Positions 36,884 through 46,620 of a stretch of 64,000 nt of DNA are shown piece after piece. Position numbers and translations under genes: made by a program. The notes under the pieces are model-generated. The model saw only the letters and a list, made by a program, of their open reading frames with translations. It was not told the origin of the DNA and did no database searches. The stretch covers positions 186,001 through 250,000 of the forward strand of contig JAUNTX010000004.1 in assembly GCA_030538475.1 (NCBI GenBank). The letters run 5' to 3'. Each line of letters starts with the position of its first letter. Within the stretch, counting starts at the first letter, position 1. Origin of the DNA: Dermabacter sp. (GTDB taxonomy: Bacteria > Actinomycetota > Actinomycetes > Actinomycetales > Dermabacteraceae).

Positions 36884-38179
36884 ATGGCGCAGATTGGCGA
36901 TAGCTCAGAAGTTTTCAAGTGTTCCTTCTGCGGGAAGTCGCAGAAGCAGGTGGAACGCCTCATTTCGGGCCCTCACGTCTACATTTGTGAAGAGTGCATC
37001 GAACTGTGCAACGAGATCATCGCGGAGGAAAACCAGAGCGCCGGTAGCGGCGCGGAGGCCGCGAAGGAAGCTAAGCTTCCGAGCCCTCGGGAGATCTTCG
37101 ATTTCCTGGAGACCCACATCGTGGGCCAGGAGGCCGCGAAGCGCGCCCTGTCCGTCGCGGTCTACAACCACTACAAGCGGGTCCGCTCCGACGACTCAGC
37201 GCGCCCCGCGAGCGGCGAGGACGCCGACGTGGAGGTCGCGAAGTCCAACGTGCTCCTCGTGGGGCCGACGGGCTGCGGGAAGACCTACCTGGCCCAGACC
37301 CTCGCGAAGCTGCTGGACGTGCCGTTTGCGATGGCCGATGCCACCTCGCTGACCGAGGCGGGGTACGTGGGCGAGGACGTGGAGAATATTCTCCTGAAGC
37401 TCCTGCAGGCCGCGGACTGGGACGTGAAGAAGGCCGAACGCGGGATCATCTACATCGACGAGGTGGACAAGATTGGCCGCAAGGCCGAAAACCCCTCGAT
37501 CACGCGCGACGTGTCCGGCGAAGGCGTGCAGCAGGCGCTGCTGAAGATCCTTGAGGGCACGGTCGCGGCGGTGCCGCCGCAGGGGGGCCGCAAGCATCCG
37601 CAGCAGGAGTACATCCAGCTGGACACCACGAACGTGCTGTTCGTGGTGGCCGGGGCATTTGCCGGGATTGATGACATCATCGCGAACCGGATCGGCAAGC
37701 GCGGCATCGGGTTCGGCAGCCAGCTTGCCACCCCGTTCGATGAGCAGGAGATCTACACGAAGCTCCTGCCGGAGGATTTGCTGAAGTTTGGCCTCATTCC
37801 CGAGTTCATCGGGCGCCTGCCGGTGCTCACGAGCGTCACGAATCTTGACCGCGAGGCCCTTATCCGGATCCTCACGGAGCCGAAGAACGCCCTGGTCAAG
37901 CAGTATCAGAAGATGTTCGCGCTCGATCACGTCGAGCTGGACTTCGACCGTCCCGCCCTCGAAGCGATTGCCGATCGCGCGATCTCGCGCGGTACGGGCG
38001 CGCGAGGGCTGCGCGCCATCATGGAGGACGCCCTGCAGCCGATCATGTTCGACGTGCCCTCGCGCGATGACATCGCGAAGATCATCGTGACCGAAGGTGT
38101 GGTCAACGAGGGGCGCGAACCGCTCATGCTGTCGCGCACGGAATCCGGCGAGGTGGAAGAGTTGCGCCGGGGCGCTTGA
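36884..38179 (+). CDS. clpX: ATP-dependent Clp protease ATP-binding subunit ClpX
   Basis: 431 residues. N-terminal zinc-binding domain with Cys13/Cys16 and Cys35/Cys38 (CSFC...CEEC). AAA+ core: Walker A GPTGCGKT at 127-134, Walker [11 protein letters not shown], pore loop [11 protein letters not shown], the IGF-type loop for ClpP contact within [10 protein letters not shown], sensor region [11 protein letters not shown] and RGLRAIME. It unfolds substrates and feeds them to ClpP1P2. ATG 36884 preceded by AGGAAGG. The immediate 3' end runs into a 16-base palindrome (38178-38193). Confidence 0.97.
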   Translation: MAQIGDSSEVFKCSFCGKSQKQVERLISGPHVYICEECIELCNEIIAEENQSAGSGAEAAKEAKLPSPREIFDFLETHIVGQEAAKRALSVAVYNHYKRVRSDDSARPASGEDADVEVAKSNVLLVGPTGCGKTYLAQTLAKLLDVPFAMADATSLTEAGYVGEDVENILLKLLQAADWDVKKAERGIIYIDEVDKIGRKAENPSITRDVSGEGVQQALLKILEGTVAAVPPQGGRKHPQQEYIQLDTTNVLFVVAGAFAGIDDIIANRIGKRGIGFGSQLATPFDEQEIYTKLLPEDLLKFGLIPEFIGRLPVLTSVTNLDREALIRILTEPKNALVKQYQKMFALDHVELDFDRPALEAIADRAISRGTGARGLRAIMEDALQPIMFDVPSRDDIAKIIVTEGVVNEGREPLMLSRTESGEVEELRRGA

Positions 38180-38245
38180 AACGGCGCCGTTTCGCCCACT
38201 GAGGAGCGCTTGGTTCTTCCCTCGCGTTCCTGAGATGCTGGAGGC

Positions 38246-38602
38246 ATGAGCGACGACGCAGTGGAAGGCCGGACCCCGAGCGAGGGTGCCTCAGTGGCGC
38301 CCGAAGATATCGAGCGGGCCCGCGAGGTGCTCGGCGCGCACCGCACGAGCATCGACAACATCGACGCCGCCCTCGTGCACCTGCTGGCCGAACGCTTCAA
38401 GTTCACGCAGGCCGTGGGCGCGCTCAAGGCCGAACACGGCCTCCCGGCGGGCGATCCCGACCGCGAGCAGCGCCAGGTGCAGCGCCTCACCCAGCTCGCA
38501 AAAGAATCGGGCCTGGACCCGGTGTTCACCGAGCGGTTCTTGCGCTTCATCGTCACCGAGGTCATCCGCCACCACGAGAAGATCGCGGACACCCAGGACT
38601 AG
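38246..38602 (+). CDS. chorismate mutase (AroQ type)
   Basis: 118 residues, all-helical AroQ-class mutase. Conserved positions include the first-helix IDNIDAALVHLLAERFKF, the K in GALKAEHGLP, the DPDREQRQVQRL segment, and FLRFIVTEVIRHH at the end. Converts chorismate to prephenate for phenylalanine and tyrosine; in actinobacteria such short mutases are often activated by DAHP synthase. No signal peptide. ATG 38246 with GGAGG close upstream. A strong terminator follows. Confidence 0.9.
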   Translation: MSDDAVEGRTPSEGASVAPEDIERAREVLGAHRTSIDNIDAALVHLLAERFKFTQAVGALKAEHGLPAGDPDREQRQVQRLTQLAKESGLDPVFTERFLRFIVTEVIRHHEKIADTQD

Positions 38603-38623
38603 CCAGTATCCCGATTCACCAGC

Positions 38624-38665
38624 CGAGGCCCGGCGCCAGAACATCTGTTCCGGTGCCGGGCCTCG
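38624..38665. terminator. long bidirectional terminator hairpin
   Basis: An 11-bp GC-rich outer stem (38624-38634 with 38655-38665) continues, after one G:T and one mismatch, into a second helix of about 7 pairs closing an ATCT loop. It sits between converging chorismate mutase and valS genes. Confidence 0.75.
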
Positions 38666-38690
38666 TGCGTGGGCGGGTGGTAGCCCTTCG

Positions 38691-41396
38691 TTACGCGCCG
38701 CGCTTCGGCGGCGGGGTGCCGAGCTCCACGTCCCGCAGCTCGAGGGCGGCCTCGGGCTGTTCGGACGCGAGGACGGTGAGCTCCTCAATCGACCCGAGGT
38801 GGCGCACGTCGGCCGCCCCCAGCTCGAACAGGGCCGCCGAGCTCGCGGGAAGCGAGAGCGTCGCGCGCAGCACCGGGGTCTTCTGCGAGACCTTGGCATC
38901 GCTCTTGGCCTTGCGCACCTGCACAATCGCCTCGCTCACGACGCCGAGCAAAGCCGGGTTCTGGCCCGCCGCGGCCGCGACGAGGGGCTCGGCGGTGGGC
39001 CACGCCTCGGCGTGCACCGAACCCTCGTGCCACCAGCTCCACACCTCGTCGGTCGCAAACGGCAGGTACGGCGCGAACAGCCGCAGCTGCACGTCGAGCG
39101 CGATGATCAGGGCCGCGCGGGCGCTCAGCGCGGCCGCATCCCCGTTCGATCCGTGGGCGCGGTTCTTGACGAGCTCGATGTAGTCATCGCAGAACGTCCA
39201 GAAGAACGGCTCCACCACCTCGATGGCGCGCGCGTAATCCAGGGCGTCCATGGCCTGCGAGGCGGCCTCGACCACGCGGGCGAGGTCAGCGAGCATCGCG
39301 CGATCCAGCGGCTCGGTCACGGCCGCGGGATCGGCGGCGAGCACGCCCGCGGGATCCGCGGGGGCTTCGCCGAAGCCGAGCGCGAACTTCGAGGCGTTGA
39401 GGATCTTGATCGCGAGGCGCCGCCCGATCTTCATCTGGCCCTCTTCGAACGCGGTATCCGCGCCCTGGCGGGCGCGCGCCGCCCAGTAGCGCACGCCGTC
39501 GGAGCCGTACTGCTCGAGCAGGTCGATGGGGGTGACCACGTTGCCCTTGGACTTCGACATCTTCTTGCGGTCAGGATCGAGGATCCAGCCGTTGATGCTT
39601 GCCGTGGACCACGGCAGGGAGCCGGTGAGCAGGTGGGAGCGCACCACGGTGCTGAACAGCCACGTGCGGATGATGTCGTGCCCCTGGGGCCGCAAATCCA
39701 TGGGATAGACCTGGGCGAACAGCTCGGGATTGCTGCCCCAGCCGGAGGCCAGGAGCGGGGTGAGCGAACTCGTGGCCCACGTGTCAAACACGTCGGGATC
39801 GGCCGTGAAGCCGCCCGGCTCGTCGCGCTGATCCTCCGTGAAGCCCGCCGGCACGTCAATCGTGGGATCGATGGGGAGGGAATCGAGCGGCGGCACGATG
39901 ACCTCGCCCACGTCGGTCGCGCCCTCGTCATCCACCGCGTACCACACGGGGATCGGCACGCCGAAGTAGCGCTGGCGCGAGACCAGCCAGTCGCCCGTCA
40001 GGTTCTCCACCCAATTGCGATAGCGCGAGGCCATGAACGGCGGAACCCACGTGAGTTCATCGCCGCGGCCCAGCAGTTCGGCCCGCAGCCCATCGCCCGA
40101 CGTGTCGCGGCCACCGTTCGTGATGTACCACTGGCGGCTCGTCACATACTCGAGTGGCTTATCGCCCTTCTCGTAGAACTTCACGGGGTGCGTGATTGCC
40201 TTCGGCTCGCCCACGAGGTCGCCGCTGTCGCGCAGCATCTCCACGACGCGCTTCTGGGCGCTGAACACGGTCAGCGAGGCCAGCTCGGCGTAGCGCGCGA
40301 GGCCGTCGGCGCTCGTGATCCACGGCGCCTCCGCGAGGAAGCGGCCGTCGCGGCCGATGACGGCCCGCGTGGGAAGGTGCAGCTCGCGCCACCAGATCAC
40401 GTCGGTCGCATCGCCGAACGTGCAGATCATGGCGATGCCCGCGCCCTTGTCGGCCTGCGCGAGCGGGTGGGCAAGCACCGGCACCTCGACCCCGAACAGG
40501 GGGGAGGTGACCGTCGTGCCGAACAGGCTCTGGTAGCGCTCGTCGTCCGGATTGGCCACGAGGGCCACGCACGCGGGCAGCAGCTCCGGCCGCGTGGTTT
40601 CAATGAACACCTGCTCGCCGCTGCCGTCGGCCTTCGTGAAGCCCACGCGGTGATACGCGCCAGGCCTCTCCTGGTCCTCCTGCTCGGCCTGGGCCACCGC
40701 GGTGCGAAACGTGACATCCCACGGGGTCGGGGCCTCCGCCTGATACGCCTGACCGGCCGCGAGGTGCTCGAGGAACGCCCGCTGGCTCACGGCCTGACTC
40801 GTGGCATCGATCGTCTGATAGCGCAGGTTCCAATCCACGGACAACCCGAGCGTGCGGAAGGTCTGCTCGAACGCCTTCTCATCCTCCGTGGTCAGTTCGA
40901 GGCACAGTTCGATGAAGTTCTTGCGCGAAATCGGCAGCTGATTCTGCGGCTTCGCCGTCTGCGCATTCCCGCCCCGATGCGGCGGCTCAAAGTCCGGCAC
41001 ATACGGCAGCGACGGGTCGCAGCGCACCCCGTAGTAGTTCTGCACGCGACGCTCCGTGGGCAGGCCGTTGTCGTCCCAGCCCATCGGGTAGAAGACGTTC
41101 TTGCCACGCATGCGCTGGTAGCGGGCGATCATGTCGGCTTGGGAGTAGGCGAAGACGTGGCCGATGTGCAGGGAGCCCGACGCGGTGGGCGGGGGAGTGT
41201 CGATGGAGAAGACATCCTCGCGCGACGTCTCGCGATCAAAGGCGTAAATCCCGGCGGCGTCCCACGCCTGCTCCCACGTGGCCTCCAGGCCATCAACGGT
41301 GGGGCGGTCGGGGATCGAGCGCCCGGACGCGGCGGGCGAGGCGGGAGAATCGGCGGCGGTCGAGTCGTGACCGGTGCTCGTGCTGAATTCGCTCAT
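38691..41396 (-). CDS. valS: valine--tRNA ligase, form lacking C-terminal coiled coil
   Basis: 901 residues, class Ia synthetase. HIGH motif in GSLHIGHVFAYSQ, editing domain with FIETTRPELLPACVALV, KMSKS in DRKKMSKSKGNVV, and the ValS-specific FYPMGWDDNGLPTERRVQN. The anticodon-binding domain ends at ~850-900 without the long coiled-coil tRNA arm that closes E. coli-type ValS. This is the shorter archaeal-like variant known from some actinobacteria and other lineages, probably acquired by transfer in the past. A ~30-residue Ser/Ala-rich N-terminal extension precedes the core. ATG 41396 is chosen; no T-box seen upstream. Confidence 0.94.
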   Translation of the reverse strand: MSEFSTSTGHDSTAADSPASPAASGRSIPDRPTVDGLEATWEQAWDAAGIYAFDRETSREDVFSIDTPPPTASGSLHIGHVFAYSQADMIARYQRMRGKNVFYPMGWDDNGLPTERRVQNYYGVRCDPSLPYVPDFEPPHRGGNAQTAKPQNQLPISRKNFIELCLELTTEDEKAFEQTFRTLGLSVDWNLRYQTIDATSQAVSQRAFLEHLAAGQAYQAEAPTPWDVTFRTAVAQAEQEDQERPGAYHRVGFTKADGSGEQVFIETTRPELLPACVALVANPDDERYQSLFGTTVTSPLFGVEVPVLAHPLAQADKGAGIAMICTFGDATDVIWWRELHLPTRAVIGRDGRFLAEAPWITSADGLARYAELASLTVFSAQKRVVEMLRDSGDLVGEPKAITHPVKFYEKGDKPLEYVTSRQWYITNGGRDTSGDGLRAELLGRGDELTWVPPFMASRYRNWVENLTGDWLVSRQRYFGVPIPVWYAVDDEGATDVGEVIVPPLDSLPIDPTIDVPAGFTEDQRDEPGGFTADPDVFDTWATSSLTPLLASGWGSNPELFAQVYPMDLRPQGHDIIRTWLFSTVVRSHLLTGSLPWSTASINGWILDPDRKKMSKSKGNVVTPIDLLEQYGSDGVRYWAARARQGADTAFEEGQMKIGRRLAIKILNASKFALGFGEAPADPAGVLAADPAAVTEPLDRAMLADLARVVEAASQAMDALDYARAIEVVEPFFWTFCDDYIELVKNRAHGSNGDAAALSARAALIIALDVQLRLFAPYLPFATDEVWSWWHEGSVHAEAWPTAEPLVAAAAGQNPALLGVVSEAIVQVRKAKSDAKVSQKTPVLRATLSLPASSAALFELGAADVRHLGSIEELTVLASEQPEAALELRDVELGTPPPKRGA

Positions 41397-41570
41397 GGGC
41401 CCATTGTCCCACGCAGGGGCCTCGGGGACCGGGGCCCGCGCGGGTGGTGTGAGGCACCCGGCAGGGCCAGCGGTGCGGGGCGTTGGGGCGTCAAGCGTCC
41501 CCTTTTTGAGCGGCGCGGCGGCGATAGCATGGAAGGCACGAGTCACGGCAGCGATGAAGGGTCCAGCGCA

Positions 41571-42890
41571 ATGCACACACAGCCCACCGGCGAGGTGATC
41601 ACCTTCGGCGCGCACGAACTGTTCTTCTCCACGACCGACGAGCAGGGCAGGATCGCGGAGGCGAACGAGGTGTTCGTGCGCCTGTCCCGCTACGAGCGCG
41701 GCGCCCTCACCCACCAGCCCCACAACATCGTGCGCCACCCCGACATGCCGAGCGGCGTGTACCGGCTCCTGTGGGACGCCCTGCACGACGGCCGGGCCTT
41801 CGGCGGCTACATCCGCAACCTCGCGGCCGACGGCGCCCGCTACGACGTGTTCGCCACCGTCACGCCCCTGCCCGGCGGCGGCTACCTCTCCGTGCGCTCG
41901 CGCGTGATGGACGAGGGCCAGTTCCAGCAGGTGTGGGCGGCCTACACCGACGCGGCCCGCCAGGAAATCGGGGCGCGCTCGGGCGGCACGTCGGCGCGCG
42001 AGGCGGCCGGGATCGGCGCCGCGGCGCTCGAGGAGACGGTGCGCGCGCTCGGCTTCGAGAACTACGCCGCGTTCCAGCGGCGCGCCCTGGTCAACGAAGT
42101 CACGGCCCGCGAGGAGGCCCTCAGCGGCAGCCTCGGCATGGTCATCACCAACACGATTGACCTCATCGTGCGCGCCGCGCTCGGCCTGCACGCCGAAGTG
42201 AGCGTCCTGAGCTTCGAGCAGGAAGCACTTGAAGACCTCGCCCAGCGGGTCGATGCGACCGCGGGCCGGGTGCGCGAAGACATCGACCTGCACGCGGCGG
42301 GAGCGCTCGGGCTGTGGGACGAAGCCGACGGCGCCCTGCGCGCCGACATCGCGGCCCTGCACGGCCAGCTCACCGCGCTCGGGGCACTCTCGCGCGAGAC
42401 CCAGTTCAGGATCGCGCTCGCGCGCCTGCACGCCGCGATGGTGACCCAGTTCGCCGACGAGCGCTTCGAGATCGTGGATCCCGAGCAGCGCGAGGAGGCG
42501 CACCGCGCCATCAAAGTGCTCGTTTCCGCCCTCGTGGATGGGATCGACACGATGGTCGAGCACGTGGCTGCCCTACACGCCGCGATTGCCTCGATTCGCG
42601 GCCTGATCGACACGGTGAGCGCCGACATGCGCGCGCGCCGCGCCCTCATCGATCAGTACCTGGATGATCGCTACTTCTCGCCGGGCAGCGAGGGCCGCAC
42701 GGCGCTCGGCGAACACGCGGAACTCATGGAACCGGCGTTCAGCCGCGCCGTGGTCGGCGCCGATACGGCGCTCGCGACCCTCGCCGCCCTCAACACGGCC
42801 CTGCTCGCCTTTGATGATGGTTACGACGCCGCGCCGCTGCTCGCGATGCGCGAAAGCCTCGTCGAGTCCATCGCGCAGACAGCCGTGTGA
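41571..42890 (+). CDS. Aer-like PAS-domain protein with helical C-terminus, no MCP domain
   Basis: 439 residues, no membrane segment. Residues ~8-110 are a PAS domain of the aerotaxis-receptor type: the block HNIVRHPDMP at 51-60 is identical to the FAD-pocket region of E. coli Aer, flanked by AEANEVFVRLSRYER and GYIRNLAADGARYDV. The rest (~115-439) is predicted helical with Ala/Glu/Leu-rich coiled-coil character, and lacks the methyl-accepting signalling hairpin. No chemotaxis or flagellar gene is in the window. It may be a soluble flavin/redox sensor with an unknown output. ATG 41571 (AAGGG upstream); ATG 41529 is possible. Confidence 0.72.
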   Translation: MHTQPTGEVITFGAHELFFSTTDEQGRIAEANEVFVRLSRYERGALTHQPHNIVRHPDMPSGVYRLLWDALHDGRAFGGYIRNLAADGARYDVFATVTPLPGGGYLSVRSRVMDEGQFQQVWAAYTDAARQEIGARSGGTSAREAAGIGAAALEETVRALGFENYAAFQRRALVNEVTAREEALSGSLGMVITNTIDLIVRAALGLHAEVSVLSFEQEALEDLAQRVDATAGRVREDIDLHAAGALGLWDEADGALRADIAALHGQLTALGALSRETQFRIALARLHAAMVTQFADERFEIVDPEQREEAHRAIKVLVSALVDGIDTMVEHVAALHAAIASIRGLIDTVSADMRARRALIDQYLDDRYFSPGSEGRTALGEHAELMEPAFSRAVVGADTALATLAALNTALLAFDDGYDAAPLLAMRESLVESIAQTAV

Positions 42891-42932
42891 CAGCGGGTGG
42901 GGAAAGCAGGCGGGAATGGATAGCCTGAAGGC

Positions 42933-43772
42933 ATGAACTTCTCGCCCGTCTCTCCCGCGCCCGCCCCTGCCGCCCAGCCCGCCACTCCTCCGTCGGCCCG
43001 CGCCCAGCTCACCGCCGTCGTGACCGGCGCGAGTTCCGGGATCGGCCGCGCGAGCGCGCTGCGACTGCACCGCGAGGGCTTTCGGGTGCTCGCCGTGGCC
43101 CGCCGGGCCGAGCGCCTCGACGCCCTCGCCCGCGAAGTCGGCTCCCCGGGCACGTTCCACACCCTCGCGGCCGATGTTTCCGACCCCACCCAGGTCGAGC
43201 ACGTCGCGCAGTTCGTGGCCTCGGACTTCGGCGGCCGCCTCAACTCGCTCGTCAACGTGGCCGGGGGAGCGCTCGGCATCGAAACGGTGCAGGATGCCGA
43301 CTTCGACAAGTGGCAGTCGATGTTCTCCTCCAACGTGCTCGGCAGCGCCCGCATGACCAAGGCGCTCCTGCCCGCGCTCATCGCGAGCGGCCGCGGCGAC
43401 GTCCTCTTCCTGACCTCCACCGCGGCCCAGGTGGCCTATGAGGGCGGCTCGGGATACAACGCCGCGAAGTCCGCCGAACACATGGTGGCCGCCGCCCTGC
43501 GCCTCGAGATCGCGGGCGAGCCCGTGCGCGTCATCGAAATCGCGCCCGGCATGGTCCACACCGAGGAGTTCAGCCTGACCCGCCTCGGCGGAGACCAGGC
43601 GGGCGCGCAGCGGGTGTACGACGGCGTGGAGAACCCGCTGACGGCCGACGACGTGGCCGATGTGATCGCCTACGCGCTCACCGCGCCCCACCACGTCAAC
43701 CTCGACCTCGTGACGATGCGGCCCCTCGCGCAAGCGGCGCAGCACAAGCTCGTGCGCCGCAGCGGCAGCTAA
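42933..43772 (+). CDS. short-chain dehydrogenase/reductase
   Basis: 279 residues, classical SDR. TGASSGIG at 31-38 binds the dinucleotide, and NVAGG, Ser162, Tyr175 and Lys179 (YNAAK) complete the active site. ARR after the second strand favours NADP(H). The overall pattern with APGMVHTEEFSLTRL resembles YdfG/serine-3-dehydrogenase-like SDRs, which oxidise small hydroxy acids; the true substrate is unknown. A Pro/Ala-rich N-terminal extension of ~25 residues precedes the fold. Its stop codon overlaps the stop of the convergent ferredoxin gene. Confidence 0.87.
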   Translation: MNFSPVSPAPAPAAQPATPPSARAQLTAVVTGASSGIGRASALRLHREGFRVLAVARRAERLDALAREVGSPGTFHTLAADVSDPTQVEHVAQFVASDFGGRLNSLVNVAGGALGIETVQDADFDKWQSMFSSNVLGSARMTKALLPALIASGRGDVLFLTSTAAQVAYEGGSGYNAAKSAEHMVAAALRLEIAGEPVRVIEIAPGMVHTEEFSLTRLGGDQAGAQRVYDGVENPLTADDVADVIAYALTAPHHVNLDLVTMRPLAQAAQHKLVRRSGS

Positions 43773-44044
43773 ATATCGATCTCGATCTCGCCGATCCCGC
43801 GCGAGACGCACGTGATGATCTTCGTTTCCTGCTCTTCTTCGGTGAGCACTTCGTCCTCGTGATCGACCTCGCCGGATAGCAGCGGCACCACGCACGTGCC
43901 GCACACGCCGCCCTCGCACGAGTAGTTCATGGCGATGCCCTCATCCAGGAGGGCCTGGAGCAGCGAGGTTCCCGCATCGACGTTGAGGGTGATCCCCGAC
44001 TTCACGGCCTTGGCAGTGAACGGTTCTCCTCCGAAGAGCGACAT
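43769..44044 (-). CDS. plant-type [2Fe-2S] ferredoxin
   Basis: 91 residues, a free-standing plant/xylene-monooxygenase type ferredoxin. Cluster ligands are Cys43, Cys48, Cys51 (YSCEGGVCGTC) and Cys79 (ITCVSR). It would donate electrons to an oxygenase or reductase that is not encoded here. ATG 44044 has AAAGGACC upstream. The last codons overlap the 3' end of the SDR gene on the other strand (positions 43769-43772). Confidence 0.92.
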   Translation of the reverse strand: MSLFGGEPFTAKAVKSGITLNVDAGTSLLQALLDEGIAMNYSCEGGVCGTCVVPLLSGEVDHEDEVLTEEEQETKIITCVSRGIGEIEIDI

Positions 44045-44284
44045 GCATGGTCCTTTGATTCGAGCGCTCCCCGCCTGGGTGGGGATCGCGGATGGATCGG
44101 GTGATCACGGCGACCATTAACAATGGCACAGCCGCGCGCCCGATCCAAGGGCTGGGGGTCCGCGGCCCGGGCCGGGAGGTGAGTCTGTGGATCGGCTATG
44201 CGGAGGCGTTCGGCCCCCTGAGAGTGTGCCGGATTCGCGGGGTGTGGCCCGAGCCAAGGGGCGCGGGCCGAGTAGTCTCATGGC

Positions 44285-45031
44285 ATGGCTCAACACTCGG
44301 TCACCGATCTGCTCTCCTCGCTTCCCACGCTCGAGCATCCCGATGGCTCGCCCATTCGCGTGCTCGTGGTCGAAGACGATGCGTCGATTGCCGATCTGGT
44401 GCGCTTCCCGCTCTCGATGCTCGGCTGGCAGGTCCAGGTACACGGCGACGGGCTCGAAGCCGTGCGCGCCGCCCGCACCTTCCTGCCCGACGTGCTCGTG
44501 CTGGACCGCATGGTGCCGGGCATCGACGGCCTCACGGTGCTGCAGCGGGTGCGCCAGTTCCTGCCCGAGGTTCCCGCCCTGTTCCTCACCGCAATGGATT
44601 CCTCGATGGACAGGGTTGAGGGGCTCGCCGCGGGAGCCGACGACTACGTGACCAAGCCCTTCACCATCGAGGAAGTGCTCTTTCGCCTGCACCGGCTCGT
44701 GCAGCGCAGCGGCGTGAGTACCCTCATGGCGAACGATCTCGTGGTGGGGGACCTGTCCATGAACCTCGATACGCACGAGGTGCGGCGCGGCGGCGAGACC
44801 ATCGCGCTCACCGCCACCCAGTACCAGCTCTTGCAGTACCTCATGGAGAACCCGCAGAAAGTGCTGAGCAAGGCGCAGATCCTGGACCGCGTGTGGAACT
44901 TCGATTTCGGCGGGAAGGCCAACATCGTTGAGCTCTACATTTCCTACCTGCGCAAGAAGATCGACGCGGGCCGCGAGCCGATGATTCACACGGTGCGCGG
45001 CGCCGGCTACGTCCTCAAGCCCGCGGTATGA
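44285..45031 (+). CDS. OmpR-family response regulator
   Basis: 248 residues. A 22-residue N-terminal extension leads into the receiver domain (VLVVEDDASIADLVR; phosphoacceptor Asp74 in VLVLDRMVPG; Lys in YVTKPFT) and a winged-helix domain (ALTATQYQLLQYL, NIVELYISYLRKKID, TVRGAGYVLKP). It overlaps the sensor kinase gene by ATGA, so the two are translated together. The N-terminal extension before the receiver resembles TcrA/TrcR/MprA-like mycobacterial regulators; target genes are unknown. Confidence 0.92.
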   Translation: MAQHSVTDLLSSLPTLEHPDGSPIRVLVVEDDASIADLVRFPLSMLGWQVQVHGDGLEAVRAARTFLPDVLVLDRMVPGIDGLTVLQRVRQFLPEVPALFLTAMDSSMDRVEGLAAGADDYVTKPFTIEEVLFRLHRLVQRSGVSTLMANDLVVGDLSMNLDTHEVRRGGETIALTATQYQLLQYLMENPQKVLSKAQILDRVWNFDFGGKANIVELYISYLRKKIDAGREPMIHTVRGAGYVLKPAV

Positions 45032-46596
45032 GCGCCGCGCGTGCCGAGGCCCGGCCTCGGGTGCGGGGCGTGAAGCTCGGCACCAAGCTCGTCATGCTCC
45101 TCATCGCCATGGTGGCCCTCGTGTGCGTGGTCATCGCCGCGATCACCCACGTGTCCGTGAGCAACCAGATCAACCACCAGGTGAACCAGGAGTTGCAGCG
45201 GGCCGTGGACCGCATGGATCGCTACGACGCGAGCCTCATGAGCGGCGGGCACGGCACCGGCGAGACCCCACCGGCAGGCGAGTCCCCACCCTCCGACGCG
45301 GGCGGGGGCCACGCCCCCGGCTTCCTTCACGCCCCCGGCCAGGGAGAGTTCGTCCTCGGCGCCATTGTGGAAGGCGGCGCCGTCACCGAGGGCGGCTACA
45401 TCGACGGCGGCGGCGTCACCACCCAGCTCAGCAGCGCCGATCAGGAGGCCCTCGCCGCCCTCACCCCCTCGCGCCGCACCCGCGATGTCTCCCTGTCCAT
45501 CGGCGAGTACCGCGTCGCGGTCCTCAGCGCCGCCGACGGCACGAACGTCATCACCGGCGTCTCCATCTCCGATGCGCGCGCCACCCTCACCCGGTTGAAC
45601 TACACCCTCGTCGGCGTGTCAGCGGCCGCCCTGATCATCACGGGAACCGTCGGCCTGCTCCTCGTGCGCCGCGCCATGCGCCCGCTCGGCGAGGTGGCGA
45701 GCGTGGCCGACGACGTGGCCGGCACCGCCCTGGACACGGGCGAGGTCGAGCCCATCGCTCGCGTGCCCCGCAGCGTCGCGGGTCAGGGCGACGAGGTGGG
45801 GGCCGTCGCGCGTGCCCTCAACACCATGCTCGACAACGTGGACCACGCGCTCCAGCACCGCCACGCCTCCGAAATGCAGGTGCGCCGCTTCGTGGCCGAC
45901 GCCTCGCACGAACTGCGCACGCCGCTCACGAGCATCCGCGGCTACGCCGAGTTGCTCGGCCTTACCGGGGGCCTCACCGAGAACGATGCGCTTGCGGTGG
46001 GCCGCATCCTGTCCCAGACCGACCGCATGCGCGTGCTCGTGGACGACATGCTGCTCCTCGCGCGCCTGGATCAAAGCGCCGCGCTCGCGGGCGGTACGGA
46101 CGAGGTGTTCGATCTCGGGGAGCTGCTGGCCGAAGCGATGATGGATGCGCAGGTGGTCGCGCCCGATCACGAGTTCACGCTTGACATCCCCGAGCACCCG
46201 CTCCCCGTGCGCGCCGAGGTGCACCTCGTGGAACGGCTCGTCAGCAACGTGGTGAGCAATGCCCGCAAGCACACCCCGCCCGGCACGCACGTGAGCCTAA
46301 GTGCGCGCGAGCGGGACGGCGCGGCCATCGTCGAGATCGCCGATACGGGCGAGGGCATGAGCGAGGAACTCGCGCGCACCATCTTCGACCGCTTCTCGCG
46401 CGGCGACGCCTCGCGCACCGGTAGGGAAGGCTCGAGCGGGCTCGGCATGTCCATCGCGAAAGCGGTCACCGAGAGGCTGGGTGGGGGCATCAGCGTGTCC
46501 TCTGCTCCGGGGGCAGGAACCACGGTGAGGATCGAGCTTCCGCTCGCGGCCGATCAGGGGCGCGTGGAGCGTGCGGCCCCGCAGCCACGCTCGTGA
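45028..46596 (+). CDS. sensor histidine kinase, partner of the upstream regulator
   Basis: 522 residues. Two membrane helices (~18-42 and ~193-213) flank an extracellular domain of ~150 residues rich in Gly, His and Pro (SGGHGTGETPPAGESPPSD, then a GGAVTEGGYIDGGG stretch). HAMP domain (~214-270), phosphoacceptor His294 in DASHELRTPLTSIRGYAELL, HATPase with NVVSNARKHTP, IADTGEGM, FDRFSRG and SGLGMSIAKAV. His/Gly-rich extracellular loops can bind metals, but the signal is unknown. Starts by ATGA overlap with the regulator gene. Confidence 0.92.
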   Translation: MSAARAEARPRVRGVKLGTKLVMLLIAMVALVCVVIAAITHVSVSNQINHQVNQELQRAVDRMDRYDASLMSGGHGTGETPPAGESPPSDAGGGHAPGFLHAPGQGEFVLGAIVEGGAVTEGGYIDGGGVTTQLSSADQEALAALTPSRRTRDVSLSIGEYRVAVLSAADGTNVITGVSISDARATLTRLNYTLVGVSAAALIITGTVGLLLVRRAMRPLGEVASVADDVAGTALDTGEVEPIARVPRSVAGQGDEVGAVARALNTMLDNVDHALQHRHASEMQVRRFVADASHELRTPLTSIRGYAELLGLTGGLTENDALAVGRILSQTDRMRVLVDDMLLLARLDQSAALAGGTDEVFDLGELLAEAMMDAQVVAPDHEFTLDIPEHPLPVRAEVHLVERLVSNVVSNARKHTPPGTHVSLSARERDGAAIVEIADTGEGMSEELARTIFDRFSRGDASRTGREGSSGLGMSIAKAVTERLGGGISVSSAPGAGTTVRIELPLAADQGRVERAAPQPRS

Positions 46597-46620
46597 CGTG
46601 GAGGGGCGTGAGGTGCGGGG

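Noticed and set aside
38178..38193. 16-base perfect palindrome at the end of clpX
   Set aside because: No loop or T-tract for a terminator and overlaps the stop codon; function not supportable.
38286..41570. Long rightward open frame antisense to valS, running into the PAS gene
   Set aside because: Shadow of valS; only the part from 41571 has domain character, so the PAS gene was started there.
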